The notes beneath the pieces were generated by a model. The model saw only the letters and a list, made by a program, of their open reading frames with translations. It was not told where the DNA came from and did no database searches. Below, piece after piece: positions 26,325 through 37,053 of a stretch of 45,854 nt of DNA (within the stretch, counting starts at the first letter, position 1; every line of letters starts with the position of its first letter). The DNA is from an uncultured SAR116 cluster alpha proteobacterium. GTDB lineage: Bacteria > Pseudomonadota > Alphaproteobacteria > Puniceispirillales > Marisalimonadaceae. Location: contig CACAAB010000009.1 of assembly GCA_902530325.1 (NCBI GenBank), positions 1 through 45,854 on the forward strand, in the 5' to 3' direction. A program made the translations under genes and the position numbers.

Positions 26325-26580
26325 TTAATATCTCTTAATTAATCAAAATTAATGCAAATAAATGACCAACTTGGTATTATTTCAAAAAATTAATTAATAA
26401 ATTTTAGTAAAAGTAATATTCATAACATACAATATTTTTTAGTGGTTACAACCTTTTAATAATAAAGTTTATCTAAGATAACTTTTTAAAAAAAGATTTA
26501 ACATAATTACAAAAACATAATTTAAGGCTATAAATAAATATACATTTATAATTTATAATTTCTTAAATTAAGGAACAAGC

Positions 26581-27807
26581 ATGCTAAATAAAAATTCTGA
26601 AATTAAAAAAATAGTTTTAGCTTATTCTGGAGGTCTTGATACATCAGTTATTCTGAAATGGTTACAAGATAATTATAAGTGTGATGTAGTAACTTTTACA
26701 GCTGATATTGGTCAAGGCGAAGAAGTTGAGCCTGCAAGAAAAAAAGCAGAATTACTAGGTGTAAAAGAAATTTTTATTGATGATTTAAAAGAAGAATTTG
26801 TCAAAGATTTTGTCTTTCCAATGTTTAGAGCAAATGCTCTATATGAAGGTATTTACTTACTAGGAACATCAATAGCTAGACCTCTTATAGCCAAAAGACA
26901 AATTGAAATTGCCAATCTTACAGGTTCGGACGCTGTATCGCATGGTGCTACAGGAAAAGGAAATGATCAGGTGAGATTTGAATTAGGTTATTACAGCTTA
27001 CAACCTAATATAAAGGTAGTTTCTCCTTGGCGAGAATGGGATTTATCTAGTAGAACAAACCTAATAAAATACGCTGAAGAAAATCAGATTAAAGTTCCTA
27101 AAGATAAAAGAGGGGAAGCACCTTTCAGTGTTGATGCTAACTTATTGCACATATCTGCTGAAGGAAAAATTTTAGAAGATCCGTGGGTGGAACCTGAAGA
27201 ATTTATATATTCCAGAACTAAATCACCCTTTGAGGCTCCAAATAAACCAACTGAAATTTTACTTGAGTTTCTTAATGGTGATCCAGTGAGTTTAAATGGT
27301 AAGAATTTATCTCCAGCTACAATACTACACGAATTAAATATTTTAGGGGGAGAAAATGGAATTGGAAGAATTGATTTAGTTGAAAACAGATTTGTGGGAA
27401 TGAAATCTAGAGGTATCTATGAAACACCTGGCGGTACAATTCTTTTTCATATGAGAAAAGCAATTGAGTCCATAACTTTAGATAGAGGTGCAGCACATCT
27501 TAAGGATGAATTAATGCCAAAATATGCTTCGTTAATATATAATGGTTTTTGGTTCTCTCCTGAAAGAGAAATGCTACAATCAGCAATTGATAAATCTCAA
27601 AAGAATGTTTCTGGATTTGTAAGAGCCAAACTTTATAAAGGTAATGTTATAATTACTGGTAGAAAATCACCGTTTTCATTATATAATGAGAGTTTAGTAA
27701 CTTTTGAAGAAGGAACAGCTGATTATAATCATTCAGATGCAGAAGGTTTTATTAAATTAAATGCACTTAGATTAAGAGTAAAAAAAGTTATTGAAAACTC
27801 TAAATAA
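26581..27807 (+). CDS. argG: Argininosuccinate synthase
   Basis: This 408-residue enzyme condenses citrulline and aspartate with ATP hydrolysis, the penultimate step of arginine synthesis. The PP-loop AYSGGLDTS is at residues 14-22, and the second signature [20 protein letters not shown] spans about 118-137. AAGG AACA upstream provides the RBS (AAGGA about 6 bases before the ATG). The 256-base region upstream is very AT-rich and I see no ARG box I can defend. argD and argF lie about 14 kb away in this window; argH is not present. Confidence 0.98.
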   Translation: MLNKNSEIKKIVLAYSGGLDTSVILKWLQDNYKCDVVTFTADIGQGEEVEPARKKAELLGVKEIFIDDLKEEFVKDFVFPMFRANALYEGIYLLGTSIARPLIAKRQIEIANLTGSDAVSHGATGKGNDQVRFELGYYSLQPNIKVVSPWREWDLSSRTNLIKYAEENQIKVPKDKRGEAPFSVDANLLHISAEGKILEDPWVEPEEFIYSRTKSPFEAPNKPTEILLEFLNGDPVSLNGKNLSPATILHELNILGGENGIGRIDLVENRFVGMKSRGIYETPGGTILFHMRKAIESITLDRGAAHLKDELMPKYASLIYNGFWFSPEREMLQSAIDKSQKNVSGFVRAKLYKGNVIITGRKSPFSLYNESLVTFEEGTADYNHSDAEGFIKLNALRLRVKKVIENSK

Positions 27808-27810
27808 AGA

Positions 27811-28038
27811 TTATTTAATGCAAACTGGACCTATAGAACCATCTTTAGAAATTTGCTTTAAAACAACTTTTCCATTTTGAGCTAACACATATGTATCTTT
27901 TAATTTTCCAGTTGAACAATCTACAGGTTTGACAAAACTGTATTTTGCCGGCCCAGCTTTAGAAGCTTCTATCAAATATTCTTTAACATGAGGCTCTTCG
28001 AGTGTTAAAATTGAATAAATTGTTATAAAAAATATCAT
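27811..28038 (-). CDS. Small probably exported two-cysteine protein, unknown
   Basis: I do not recognise this 75-residue protein. A strong RBS (AAAGGAGAAAAAAA before ATG) supports translation. The N-terminus (MIFFITIYSILTL) is short and hydrophobic, like a minimal signal or anchor but with no clear cleavage site. Two cysteines (C41 and the one two residues before the C-terminal IK) could form a disulfide if exported. The middle contains KDTYVLAQNGKVVLKQISKDG. It lies 3 bases from convergent argG and is divergent from the quinone oxidoreductase gene. Confidence 0.6.
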   Translation of the reverse strand: MIFFITIYSILTLEEPHVKEYLIEASKAGPAKYSFVKPVDCSTGKLKDTYVLAQNGKVVLKQISKDGSIGPVCIK

Positions 28039-28143
28039 TTTTTTTCTCCTTTTAATAATATAAGTTATTTCATTATTAAATGGCTATAGTATGACAGAAT
28101 AAGACTCAATTGAGGCAATTTTATTTAATTAATGGAGATAACA

Positions 28144-29157
28144 ATGAGTAAAAAATTTTTCAATGTTCCAAACAACATGAAAGCTGTAGAAATAAAAGAA
28201 TTTGGAAAAGCTAAAAATTTAAAACTTTGTGTTAGACCAACACCTCAAATTTCCAATAATCAAGTATTAATTAAAGTATTATTTGCTGGAGTGAACAGAC
28301 CAGACATTTTACAAAGACAAGGTAATTACAAAGTTCCTGAAGATGCATCAGACTTACCTGGTTTAGAAGTTTCTGGGACAGTAGTAGAGAAAAAAGGTTC
28401 AAATCTAAAATTTAATGTTGGCGATAAAGTTTGTGCACTATGTCATGGTGGTGGATATGCTGAATATGTAGCTGTAGACGAAGGTCATTGCATGCCAATA
28501 CCAAAAAATTATTCAATGGCAGAGGCGGCATGTATACCGGAGACGTTTATAACAGTTTGGAGTAATTTATTCATGAGAGGAAAATTACAAAAGAATGAAA
28601 AAGTCTTAATTCATGGTGGCGCAAGTGGCATAGGGACAACTGCAGTTCAAATGGCTAAACATTTTGGTGCAAAAGTTTATGCAACAGCAGGAAGTGACCA
28701 AAAATGTCAAGCTGTAGAAAAAATTGGAGCTATAAAATGTTTTAACTATAAAACAAAAGAATTTGAAAACGAAATAAATCAGCTGACAAATAACCAAGGT
28801 GTAGATGTTATTTTGGATATGGTTGCAGGACCCTATATTTCAAGAAATTTAAAATGTTTAAGTATTAATGGAAGACTTGTTATTATTGCCGTCCAAGGTG
28901 GTATTAAGGATGAAGTTAATTTTGCAAATATCATGATAAAAAGACAAACAATAACTGGATCAACATTGAGACCTCAACCATCAACAAAAAAAACAGAATA
29001 TGTAAATAGTTTGTTTAAAAATGCTTGGGAATATTTAGACAAAGGTAAAATTAAACCAATAATTCAACGAGAATTTCTATTAAGCGATGCTAGTGAAGCA
29101 CATAAGGCTCTTGAAAAAGGAGATCATGTTGGAAAATTTATTATGAAAGTTTCATAA
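28144..29157 (+). CDS. NAD(P)H quinone oxidoreductase, PIG3/zeta-crystallin family
   Basis: This 337-residue MDR-superfamily enzyme reduces quinones with NADPH. Seen: an N-terminal GroES-like domain with GVNRPDILQRQG (about residues 47-58), no catalytic zinc cysteine set, and a Rossmann motif HGGASGIGTTAVQMAK (about 157-172). An upstream in-frame ATG at 28132 would add four residues, but GGAGAT (28134-28139) is then inside the gene; it is correctly placed as the RBS for the ATG at 28144, so I prefer that start. It is monocistronic and convergent with prpE across 8 bases. Confidence 0.92.
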   Translation: MSKKFFNVPNNMKAVEIKEFGKAKNLKLCVRPTPQISNNQVLIKVLFAGVNRPDILQRQGNYKVPEDASDLPGLEVSGTVVEKKGSNLKFNVGDKVCALCHGGGYAEYVAVDEGHCMPIPKNYSMAEAACIPETFITVWSNLFMRGKLQKNEKVLIHGGASGIGTTAVQMAKHFGAKVYATAGSDQKCQAVEKIGAIKCFNYKTKEFENEINQLTNNQGVDVILDMVAGPYISRNLKCLSINGRLVIIAVQGGIKDEVNFANIMIKRQTITGSTLRPQPSTKKTEYVNSLFKNAWEYLDKGKIKPIIQREFLLSDASEAHKALEKGDHVGKFIMKVS

Positions 29158-29165
29158 AGTTAAAA

Positions 29166-31052
29166 TTAATAGCCTAATGGTTTTAAAGCTTCTTCAATTT
29201 CTTTAAAAACTTTTGGATTATCTACTGTGGCAGGCATTTCCCATTCAACTTTATCAGCTATTTTTCTAATAGTGGCTCTTAAAATTTTTCCTGATCTAGT
29301 CTTTGGAAGTGCGGAAACAACAGCCACTGATTTAAATGCAGCAACTGGTCCTATTTCATTTCGAACTAAATCTACAACTTCTTTACACACATCCTCATGA
29401 GTTTTATTACATCCTTTATTCAAGCATATCAATCCTAATGGAACTTGTCCTTTTAAATAATCTGAAACACCAACAACTGCACATTCAGCTACATCTACAT
29501 GATTAGATAAAGTTTCTTCCATTGCTCCTGTTGAAAGCCTATGACCTGCAACATTTATTACATCATCAGTTCTTGACATAATATATAAATAACCTTCTTC
29601 GTCTTGATAACCTGCGTCTCCTGTTTCATAAAAACCTTCAAAAGTTGATAAATAAGCCTCTATAAATCTATCATCTGCATTCCACAAACTAGGTAAAGAT
29701 CCTGGTGGCAAAGGTAATTTTATTGAAATTGCTCCTAATGTTCCTTTTGGAACCTCATTGCCATCTTCTGACAAAACTCTTACATCATATCCTGGCATAG
29801 CTAAAGTTGGAGAACCAGTTTTAATTGGAAGCGATTCTATCCCTAATGGGTTTGCTGCAACAGGCCATCCAGTTTCAGTTTGCCACCAGTGATCAATTAT
29901 AGGAACTTTTAATTTTTTTTCCAGCCACAACACCGTATCAGGATCAGCTCTTTCTCCAGCAAGAAATAAAGACTGCAAGGATGTTAAATCAAATTTTTTA
30001 ATAAACTTACCATTTGGATCATCTCTCTTAACAGCTCTTAGAGCTGTTGGAGCTGTAAATAACACCTTGACCTTATACTCAGAAATAATTCTCCAAAATG
30101 TCCCAGCATCTGGTGTCCCAACAGGTTTCCCTTCAAACAAAATTGTTGTGCAACCATGAAGCAGAGGTGCATAAACGATATAAGAATGACCAACTACCCA
30201 TCCAATATCCGATGCAGCCCAATAAACATCCCCAGGTTCTACATTATAAATATTTTTCATTGACCATTTTAGAGATACCGCATGTCCTCCATTATCCCTG
30301 ACAACTCCTTTCGGTTTTCCAGTTGTTCCTGATGTGTATAAAATATACAAAGGATCGTTTGCTTGAACTTCAACAGGATCAGTGAATAAAACATCTTTAA
30401 CAACCTCATTCCAATCTATATCTTGGTCTGGAATAAGCTCAACATTTAGGGCTTCACGTTGATAAATTATACATCTTTCCACTTTATGACTGGCAATTTT
30501 AATTGCGTTGTCAAGTAAGGGTTTATATTCAACAATTCTATTTGGCTCATGCCCGCACGATGCAGACACTATTATTTTTGGCTTACAATCATCAATTCTT
30601 ACAGCTAGTTCATTTGAAGCAAAACCACCAAATACTACAGAGTGAATTGCTCCTAGTCTAGAACATGCTAGCATGGCCACCAACGCTTCAGGTATCATTG
30701 GCATATAAATGATTACACGATCCCCCTTTTGAACACCTAATTTTTTAAGCGCTCCAGCAAAAATCGAAACTTGATATTTAAGTTCTGAATAGGTAATTTT
30801 CTTTTTTGTGTTTGTGACAGGGCTATCATACAATATTGCATCTTGTTCTCCTCTCCCATTTATAACATGTCTGTCGATAGCATTGAAACATGTGTTTAAA
30901 CTTCCATCTGGATACCATTTATAAAATGGTTTGTTATCATCATTTAATATCTTTCCAGGATTTTTTTCCCAATGAATATTTTCAGATTGTTCTTTCCAAA
31001 ATGTTTGTGGGTCTTTTTGCCAATTGTCATAAATTTTTTTGTAATTTCCCAA
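29166..31052 (-). CDS. prpE: Propionyl-CoA synthetase (acetyl-CoA synthetase-like)
   Basis: This 628-residue AMP-forming acyl-CoA synthetase activates propionate. Seen: the N-terminal YKKIYDNWQKDPQTFW, the AMP-binding motif YTSGTTGKPKGV (about residues 239-250), the GHRLSTGAMEE hinge typical of PrpE, and the catalytic lysine in TRSGKILRATIRKIA near the C-terminus. An upstream in-frame TTG at 31070 would add MGGEVN, but that stretch contains the Shine-Dalgarno GGGGAGGT, which sits 5 bases before the TTG at 31052. The TTG at 31052 is therefore the likely start. It is last in the pccB-pccA-mutase-prpE operon, 26 bases after the mutase gene. Confidence 0.92.
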   Translation of the reverse strand: MGNYKKIYDNWQKDPQTFWKEQSENIHWEKNPGKILNDDNKPFYKWYPDGSLNTCFNAIDRHVINGRGEQDAILYDSPVTNTKKKITYSELKYQVSIFAGALKKLGVQKGDRVIIYMPMIPEALVAMLACSRLGAIHSVVFGGFASNELAVRIDDCKPKIIVSASCGHEPNRIVEYKPLLDNAIKIASHKVERCIIYQREALNVELIPDQDIDWNEVVKDVLFTDPVEVQANDPLYILYTSGTTGKPKGVVRDNGGHAVSLKWSMKNIYNVEPGDVYWAASDIGWVVGHSYIVYAPLLHGCTTILFEGKPVGTPDAGTFWRIISEYKVKVLFTAPTALRAVKRDDPNGKFIKKFDLTSLQSLFLAGERADPDTVLWLEKKLKVPIIDHWWQTETGWPVAANPLGIESLPIKTGSPTLAMPGYDVRVLSEDGNEVPKGTLGAISIKLPLPPGSLPSLWNADDRFIEAYLSTFEGFYETGDAGYQDEEGYLYIMSRTDDVINVAGHRLSTGAMEETLSNHVDVAECAVVGVSDYLKGQVPLGLICLNKGCNKTHEDVCKEVVDLVRNEIGPVAAFKSVAVVSALPKTRSGKILRATIRKIADKVEWEMPATVDNPKVFKEIEEALKPLGY

Positions 31053-31078
31053 ATTTACCTCCCCACCCAAAATATCAA

Positions 31079-33253
31079 TTATTTCGTTCTAGCTTTTCTA
31101 AAATTATGCATTCTCATTAATTGTTCGGCTGCTTTATTTATAGTTGTTGATGCAGCATCAGGAATAGGTGTGCCAGGTCCAAAGATAGCTGCCACACCAG
31201 CATCATATAAAAATTGATAATCTTGTGCAGGTATTACACCACCACAAACTACTAGAATATCATCAGCTTGTCTTTTTTTAAGTTCATCTATTAATTCAGG
31301 TATCAATGTTTTATGACCCGCTGCTAGTGAGGATATACCAATGACGTGCACTCCTAAATCTATAGCAAGATCAACAGCCTCTTTAGGAGTTTGAAATAAA
31401 GTACCAATTTCGACTGAGAATCCAATATCTGTAAAAGCAGAAGCAATTACTTTTGCTCCTCTGTCATGACCATCTTGTCCAAGTTTAGCCATAAAGATTT
31501 TTGGATTTTCACCTGCAATATTTTTAAAATTAGATAGAGCAATATCAACCTTTTTAAAGTCTTCTTGATTTTGATAAGAGCTTATGTATACATCTTTAAT
31601 TATATCTTGTTTTACTCCATAACGACCATAGACTTCTTCTAAAGCATAAGACACCTCACCAACTGTTGCTCTTGCTCTAATTGCAACAATTGTCAAATCT
31701 AACAAGTTACCTTTATTTTCTTTTGCACCTTCTTTTAATTTTTGTAATGCTTTTTTTACTTCATTTGAATTTCTAGCTTTTTTTATTTGATTTAATTTTT
31801 TAATTTGTTCTTCACGAACCGCTTTATTATCAATATTCAGAACATCAACATTTTCATTTTGATCTGACTTATATTTATTTACTCCTACGATCACTTGTTC
31901 TCCAGAATCAATTTTTGCTTGACGTTTTGTAGCAGAAATTTCTATTTCTGACTTTGGAAAACCATTAATTACAGCTACTGTCATACCTCCCATTTCTTCA
32001 ATTTTTTCGATTAGTTCATTAGATTTATCAATTAATTCTTTTGTCAAATTCTCAACAAAATAACTGCCAGCAAGCGGATCCACTGTATCAGTAATACCTG
32101 TTTCATGTTGCAGAATTAGTTGGGTATTTCTGGCTATTTTAGCAGAAAATTCAGTGGGCAAACCTATTGCTTCATCAAATGAATTTGTATGCAAAGATTG
32201 TGTCCCTCCTAAAGTAGCGGCCAACGCTTCAATAGTAGTTCTAATAATATTATTATAAGGATCTTGCTCTTGTAAACTTGCCCCAGAAGTTTGGCAATGG
32301 GTTCTCAGCATTTGTGATTTTGGATTTTGGCAATTAAACAACTTTTTTGTCCATTGTGACCATAAATATCTCGCCGCTCTCAATTTAGCAGCTTCCATAA
32401 AAAAATTCATTCCTATAGCAAAGAAAAAGGATAATCTAGGTGCAAAATCATCAACTAATAACCCACTTTTTGTTGCTACTCTTATATATTCTAATCCATC
32501 TGCAATGGTAAAAGCTAATTCTTGAACGAGAGAGGCACCTGCCTCCTGCATATGATACCCTGAAATAGATATAGAATTAAATTTTGGCATTTCTTTTGAT
32601 GTAAAATTGATAATATCAGAGACAATTCTCATAGACGGTTCTGGTGGGTAAATATAAGTGTTCCTAACCATGAATTCTTTAAGTATGTCATTCTGTATAG
32701 TTCCACTAAGTTCTCTTGTACTCACACCTTGTTCTTGAGCCGCAACTATATAACCTGCTAACACAGGAAGAACTGCTCCATTCATTGTCATTGACACAGA
32801 CATTTTATCAAGAGGGATACCATCAAAAAGAATTTTCATATCCTCTACGCTATCTATAGCAACACCAGCTTTGCCTACATCTCCATATACCCTCTCATGA
32901 TCTGAATCATAGCCCCTGTGAGTTGCTAGATCAAAAGCAACTGATAAACCTTTTTGTCCAGAGGCAAGATTTTTTTTATAAAATTTATTCGACTCTGAAG
33001 CTGTTGAAAAACCAGCATATTGCCTAATTGTCCAAGGTCTACCTGTATACATTGTGGCTTTTGGGCCTCTTAAAAATGGAGGTTCACCAGGATAACTATC
33101 AAGATGCCTAATACTTTCATTATCTACTGAAGTGTATAATGGCTTTATATTAATTCCTTCTGGTGTGTTAATGGAGATATCATCAACATTTGGAGTTTTT
33201 AACTCATTAATAGCGTTTTGCTTCCAGTTTTCTAAATTTTCTTTTTTCCCCAT
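31079..33253 (-). CDS. Methylmalonyl-CoA mutase, single large chain
   Basis: This 724-residue adenosylcobalamin enzyme rearranges (R)-methylmalonyl-CoA to succinyl-CoA. The catalytic barrel has [11 protein letters not shown] (about residues 72-82) and the conserved [14 protein letters not shown] (about 365-378). The C-terminal B12-binding domain has the base-off motif DGHDRG (about 597-602) and the [12 protein letters not shown] block. Length fits the MutB/ScpA homodimer-competent chain, so no separate small subunit is needed. The MeaB/ArgK chaperone is not in the window. It sits between pccA (24 bases upstream) and prpE. Confidence 0.97.
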   Translation of the reverse strand: MGKKENLENWKQNAINELKTPNVDDISINTPEGINIKPLYTSVDNESIRHLDSYPGEPPFLRGPKATMYTGRPWTIRQYAGFSTASESNKFYKKNLASGQKGLSVAFDLATHRGYDSDHERVYGDVGKAGVAIDSVEDMKILFDGIPLDKMSVSMTMNGAVLPVLAGYIVAAQEQGVSTRELSGTIQNDILKEFMVRNTYIYPPEPSMRIVSDIINFTSKEMPKFNSISISGYHMQEAGASLVQELAFTIADGLEYIRVATKSGLLVDDFAPRLSFFFAIGMNFFMEAAKLRAARYLWSQWTKKLFNCQNPKSQMLRTHCQTSGASLQEQDPYNNIIRTTIEALAATLGGTQSLHTNSFDEAIGLPTEFSAKIARNTQLILQHETGITDTVDPLAGSYFVENLTKELIDKSNELIEKIEEMGGMTVAVINGFPKSEIEISATKRQAKIDSGEQVIVGVNKYKSDQNENVDVLNIDNKAVREEQIKKLNQIKKARNSNEVKKALQKLKEGAKENKGNLLDLTIVAIRARATVGEVSYALEEVYGRYGVKQDIIKDVYISSYQNQEDFKKVDIALSNFKNIAGENPKIFMAKLGQDGHDRGAKVIASAFTDIGFSVEIGTLFQTPKEAVDLAIDLGVHVIGISSLAAGHKTLIPELIDELKKRQADDILVVCGGVIPAQDYQFLYDAGVAAIFGPGTPIPDAASTTINKAAEQLMRMHNFRKARTK

Positions 33254-33277
33254 ACAAATCTCTTACTTTTACAATTT

Positions 33278-35347
33278 TTATTTAAATGAAAACTCCATAA
33301 TGACTTGATCAACAGATAACGTGTCACCTTCTTTATAATTGATTTTTTTAATAGTACATTGTTTTGGAGCAACTAATGTATTCTCCATTTTCATTGCCTC
33401 TACAACACATAAGGATTGCCCTTCTTCAATAATTTGATTTTCTTTAACTAGTATTTTAATTAATTTTCCTGGCATTGGGCAAATTAATAAATTTGATTTA
33501 TCTAAGTTTTTTATTAGTTTCATATATTTAAGATAATCAGCTACGTGTTTTGGAAATACGTTTGCCGACATTGCAATTCCTCTATATTCAAACTCGATAT
33601 TAGTATTTTTGTTATTTAATCTACATTGAATAATTTGAGGGTCATTTGGAGGATCTTGTGAGTTTATTTTAAAAGTAACTAATTTTTTAATAAAATCTTG
33701 TTGTACTTCAATTGTAAAAAAATCATCATTCAAACTCTTTGTTATTTGATTATGTATTGGCTTAATACAAACAAAAGGAAAATTTAAATTATCTTTATTG
33801 ATCATATATTTTAATTTTGAAGAATTTTGTGAGTATTGTTTGTAATGAAGATAAACTTCCCACTCATCAGAAATCTGATCATTTTCAAGAATTTCAAAAT
33901 TTTTTGAAATTTCATTGATGTGATATGCTAAAACTAAAGATCCTAGGGTCCATTCCAATTTCTTGTTTGGAATTATTCCTTGAAATCCTTCGCTAAATTC
34001 CTCGTCTATAAATGCAGTGTTTATATCACCAGATTTAAATCTTTTATTTGCTAAAATAGCTGAAAGAAAAGATATATTATGATCTATCCCTTCAAGTATA
34101 AAGTTATCTAAGGCAGTTTCCATTCTATTAATGGATAAATCACGTGTTTTGCCCCAAGAACATAATTTTGCAATCATAGGATCATAGAACATTGATACCT
34201 CATCGCCTTCTCTAACTCCAGTATCATTTCTAGTAATTGTGCCATCCGGATGTTGCGTTTCTTTGGGCGGATTATATTTAGTCAATCTTCCAATCGAGGG
34301 TAGAAAATTTTTATAGGGATTTTCTGCATATATTCTAGTTTCAATTGCTGAACCATTTAAACAAATATCATTTTGGGTAATTTCTAGTTTTTTTCCATAT
34401 GCTATGTTAATCATCTGCTCTACTAAATCTATCCCTGTGATTAATTCAGTAACAGGGTGCTCAACTTGAAGACGTGTGTTCATCTCTAAAAAATAAAAAT
34501 TTTTATCTTTATCAACTATAAATTCAACTGTACCAGCGCTACTATAATTAACTTTTTTTGACAATTGAACGGCTTGATCACCCATCTGTTTTCTTGTTTG
34601 TTTATCTAAAAAAGGCGAAGGAGCTTCTTCAATGACCTTTTGATTTCTTCTTTGAATAGAACATTCTCTCTCACCTAAATAAATTACATTGCCAAAATTA
34701 TCTGCTAATACTTGTATTTCAATATGTCTTGGTTCGGTAATAAATTTTTCTATAAAAATACTTTTGTTGCCAAAACTCTTAAAAGCCTCACTTGAAGCTC
34801 TTTCAAAATTATCTTCCACCTGATCACTTGAAAATGCAATGCGCATGCCTTTGCCGCCGCCACCAGCACTAGCCTTTATCATTACCGGATAGCCTATTTC
34901 ATCTGCAATCTTTATTGCTTCATTTTTATTTTTTATTATTCCAATATGACCGGGAACGGTATTAACATTTGCTGACTTAGCAATTTTTTTAGATTCAATC
35001 TTATCACCCATTGACGCTATTGCTGATTTTGAAGGGCCAATAAAAGTTATTCCAGCTTTACTTACAGATTCTGGAAAATTAGAGTTTTCGGATAAAAATC
35101 CATATCCTGGATGTAAGGCGTCACATTTTTTTTCTTTACACGCTTTTATTATTAAATCTGCTCTGAGATAACTCTCTGAAGCTGGAGATGCCCCTAAGTA
35201 AACTGCTTCATCTGCTAAACGAACATGTTCTGCATATCTGTCAGCATCTGAAAAAACTGCAACAGTTTTAATCTTCATTTTTTTTGCGGTTTTAATTATC
35301 CTACAAGCTATTTCACCACGATTTGCAATTAAGATTTTTTTAAACAT
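33278..35347 (-). CDS. pccA: Propionyl-CoA carboxylase, biotin-carrying alpha subunit
   Basis: This 689-residue subunit joins biotin carboxylase and biotin carrier domains. It opens with FKKILIANRGEIACR, has the ATP-grasp glycine loop KASAGGGGKGMR (about residues 157-168) and EMNTRLQVEHPVTE (about 287-300). The C-terminal biotinyl domain has EAMKMENT (about 653-660), whose lysine carries biotin. A weakly conserved 150-residue stretch (about 460-610) is the BT linker that contacts PccB. It begins 15 bases after pccB. Biotin for this subunit may come through BioY. Confidence 0.96.
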   Translation of the reverse strand: MFKKILIANRGEIACRIIKTAKKMKIKTVAVFSDADRYAEHVRLADEAVYLGASPASESYLRADLIIKACKEKKCDALHPGYGFLSENSNFPESVSKAGITFIGPSKSAIASMGDKIESKKIAKSANVNTVPGHIGIIKNKNEAIKIADEIGYPVMIKASAGGGGKGMRIAFSSDQVEDNFERASSEAFKSFGNKSIFIEKFITEPRHIEIQVLADNFGNVIYLGERECSIQRRNQKVIEEAPSPFLDKQTRKQMGDQAVQLSKKVNYSSAGTVEFIVDKDKNFYFLEMNTRLQVEHPVTELITGIDLVEQMINIAYGKKLEITQNDICLNGSAIETRIYAENPYKNFLPSIGRLTKYNPPKETQHPDGTITRNDTGVREGDEVSMFYDPMIAKLCSWGKTRDLSINRMETALDNFILEGIDHNISFLSAILANKRFKSGDINTAFIDEEFSEGFQGIIPNKKLEWTLGSLVLAYHINEISKNFEILENDQISDEWEVYLHYKQYSQNSSKLKYMINKDNLNFPFVCIKPIHNQITKSLNDDFFTIEVQQDFIKKLVTFKINSQDPPNDPQIIQCRLNNKNTNIEFEYRGIAMSANVFPKHVADYLKYMKLIKNLDKSNLLICPMPGKLIKILVKENQIIEEGQSLCVVEAMKMENTLVAPKQCTIKKINYKEGDTLSVDQVIMEFSFK

Positions 35348-35362
35348 TGTATACTTCTATTA

Positions 35363-36907
35363 TTAAAGCGGAATATTTCCAAATTTTTTATCTGGATTCT
35401 TTTGTGTCTTATTTTTTAATTTAGAAAATGCTTGTATCAACCTAAATCTTGAATTGCTAGGTATAATAACATCATCTAAGAAACCTCTTTCTGCAGCTAT
35501 AAATGGATTTGCGAATCTTTCCTCATATTCTAATGTTCTAGTTTCTATTTTTTTTGAGTCATTTAATTCATTTCGGAAAAGAATTTCTACTGCTCCTTTC
35601 GCTCCCATTACTGCAATTTCAGCAGTAGGCCAGGCATAATTAGCATCCCCTCTTAAATGTTTTGAGCTCATGACATCATATGCTCCACCATATGCTTTTC
35701 TAGTAATTAGAGTAACCTTTGGTGTTGTAGCTTCTGCATATGCAAATAAAAGTTTTGCTCCATGCTTAATTATACCACCATACTCTTGAGCAGTTCCTGG
35801 CATAAACCCTGGTACATCTACTAATGTCAGTATGGGAATATTGAAAGCGTCACAAAATCTTACAAATCTTGCTGCTTTTCTACTAGAATCATTGTCCAAA
35901 CAACCTGCTAAAACCATAGGTTGATTTGCTACAACCCCAATAGTTTGGCCATCTAATCTTATAAAACCAATGAGAATGTTTTTTGCAAAATTTTCTTGCA
36001 ACTCAAAGAAATCATATTCATCAGCTATTGATACAATAAGTTCTTTCATGTCATACGGTAAGTTTGGATTTTCAGGTATAAGAGTATCTAATGCTAAAGA
36101 AATTCTTTTTTTTGGGTCACCAGTTTTTCTTTTTATATATTTGTATTCATTACTAGATGGCAAAAAACTGAGAAATTTTCTCAATACACTTAGAGCTTCA
36201 ATATCATTATTAAATGATCCGTCTGCTACTGAAGAAATTGTTGTATGAGTATCAGCACCACCTAGTTCTTCTGCGGTAACTTCTTCGGAGGTGACAGTTT
36301 TAACTACATCAGGGCCTGTGACAAACATATAACTTGTTTCTTTGACCATGAATGTGAAATCCGTCATAGCTGGAGAGTAAACAGCTCCTCCAGCACACGG
36401 TCCCATGATCATAGAAATTTGTGGGACTACACCAGAAGCTAATGCATTCTGCAAAAAAACATCCGCGTAACCACCTAAAGATTCAACGCCTTCTTGAATC
36501 CTTGCTCCTCCACTATCATTCAAGCCAATGATTGGTGCTTTGTTTTGTATTGCTAGTTTCATTATTTTTACAATTTTTTTTGCGTGATCTGATGATAAAG
36601 AACCACCAAAAACAGTAAAATCTTGAGCGTAAATATATACTAATTTGCCATTAACTTTTCCAGATCCTGTTATAACACCATCACCTGGAATAGTTTTCCC
36701 ATCCATTCCAAAATCTCTTATTCGATGGATAACAAACATATCAGTTTCTTCAAAGGAACCTTCATCTAAAAGAGTATTTATTCTTTCTCTTGCAGTAAGT
36801 TTCCCAAGTGAATGTTGTCTTTCTATCCTTTTTTTTCCACCACCAAGCCGCGCTTTTTCTCTTCTTGACTGTAATTCAGAAATTATTTCTCTACTTGATT
36901 TCTTGAT
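35363..36907 (-). CDS. pccB: Propionyl-CoA carboxylase beta subunit, no canonical start codon
   Basis: This carboxyltransferase subunit moves CO2 from biotin to propionyl-CoA. The first ATG (36739) gives only 458 residues, starting [14 protein letters not shown]. The frame stays open 56 codons further upstream and encodes the expected conserved N-terminus, including [17 protein letters not shown] and GKLTARERI, giving about 514 residues, the normal length. Between the in-frame TGA at 36922-36920 and codon 36739 there is no ATG, GTG or TTG. An AAGGAG (36920-36915) sits 7 bases before an ATC codon (36907-36905), the best-placed candidate start. An out-of-frame ATG at 36912 ends after nine codons. 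A one-base deletion in the assembly or in the strain is the alternative. [12 protein letters not shown] and [12 protein letters not shown] are conserved. First gene of the operon. Confidence 0.85.
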   Translation of the reverse strand: MKKSSREIISELQSRREKARLGGGKKRIERQHSLGKLTARERINTLLDEGSFEETDMFVIHRIRDFGMDGKTIPGDGVITGSGKVNGKLVYIYAQDFTVFGGSLSSDHAKKIVKIMKLAIQNKAPIIGLNDSGGARIQEGVESLGGYADVFLQNALASGVVPQISMIMGPCAGGAVYSPAMTDFTFMVKETSYMFVTGPDVVKTVTSEEVTAEELGGADTHTTISSVADGSFNNDIEALSVLRKFLSFLPSSNEYKYIKRKTGDPKKRISLALDTLIPENPNLPYDMKELIVSIADEYDFFELQENFAKNILIGFIRLDGQTIGVVANQPMVLAGCLDNDSSRKAARFVRFCDAFNIPILTLVDVPGFMPGTAQEYGGIIKHGAKLLFAYAEATTPKVTLITRKAYGGAYDVMSSKHLRGDANYAWPTAEIAVMGAKGAVEILFRNELNDSKKIETRTLEYEERFANPFIAAERGFLDDVIIPSNSRFRLIQAFSKLKNKTQKNPDKKFGNIPL

Positions 36908-36914
36908 AACATTT

Positions 36915-36920
36915 CTCCTT
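36915..36920 (-). promoter_or_regulatory. Shine-Dalgarno sequence of pccB
   Basis: AAGGAG on the minus strand. It is 7 bases from the in-frame ATC (36907-36905) but only 2 bases from the out-of-frame ATG (36912-36910), so its spacing suits the non-canonical codon better. It decides the interpretation of the pccB start. Confidence 0.6.
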
Positions 36921-37053
36921 CAGAAGACACTAAAAAATAATATTTAGCAAAATTTGATAAAATTAACTAGTAATAATCAATCTATGATAATTGAAAATTA
37001 TTAAAATTAAATATAACTTGTTTAAGAAAATTTAGTTTGTTTTGGAGTATTCT

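Noticed and set aside
26325..26580. Possible small RNA or hairpin (AAGTTTATC/GATAACTT near 26470) upstream of argG
   Set aside because: The stem is A/T-only with a bulge and is expected by chance in such AT-rich DNA.
36645..36947. 100-codon plus-strand frame over the pccB start
   Set aside because: It is the antisense of the conserved PccB N-terminal coding region, which explains the sequence better.
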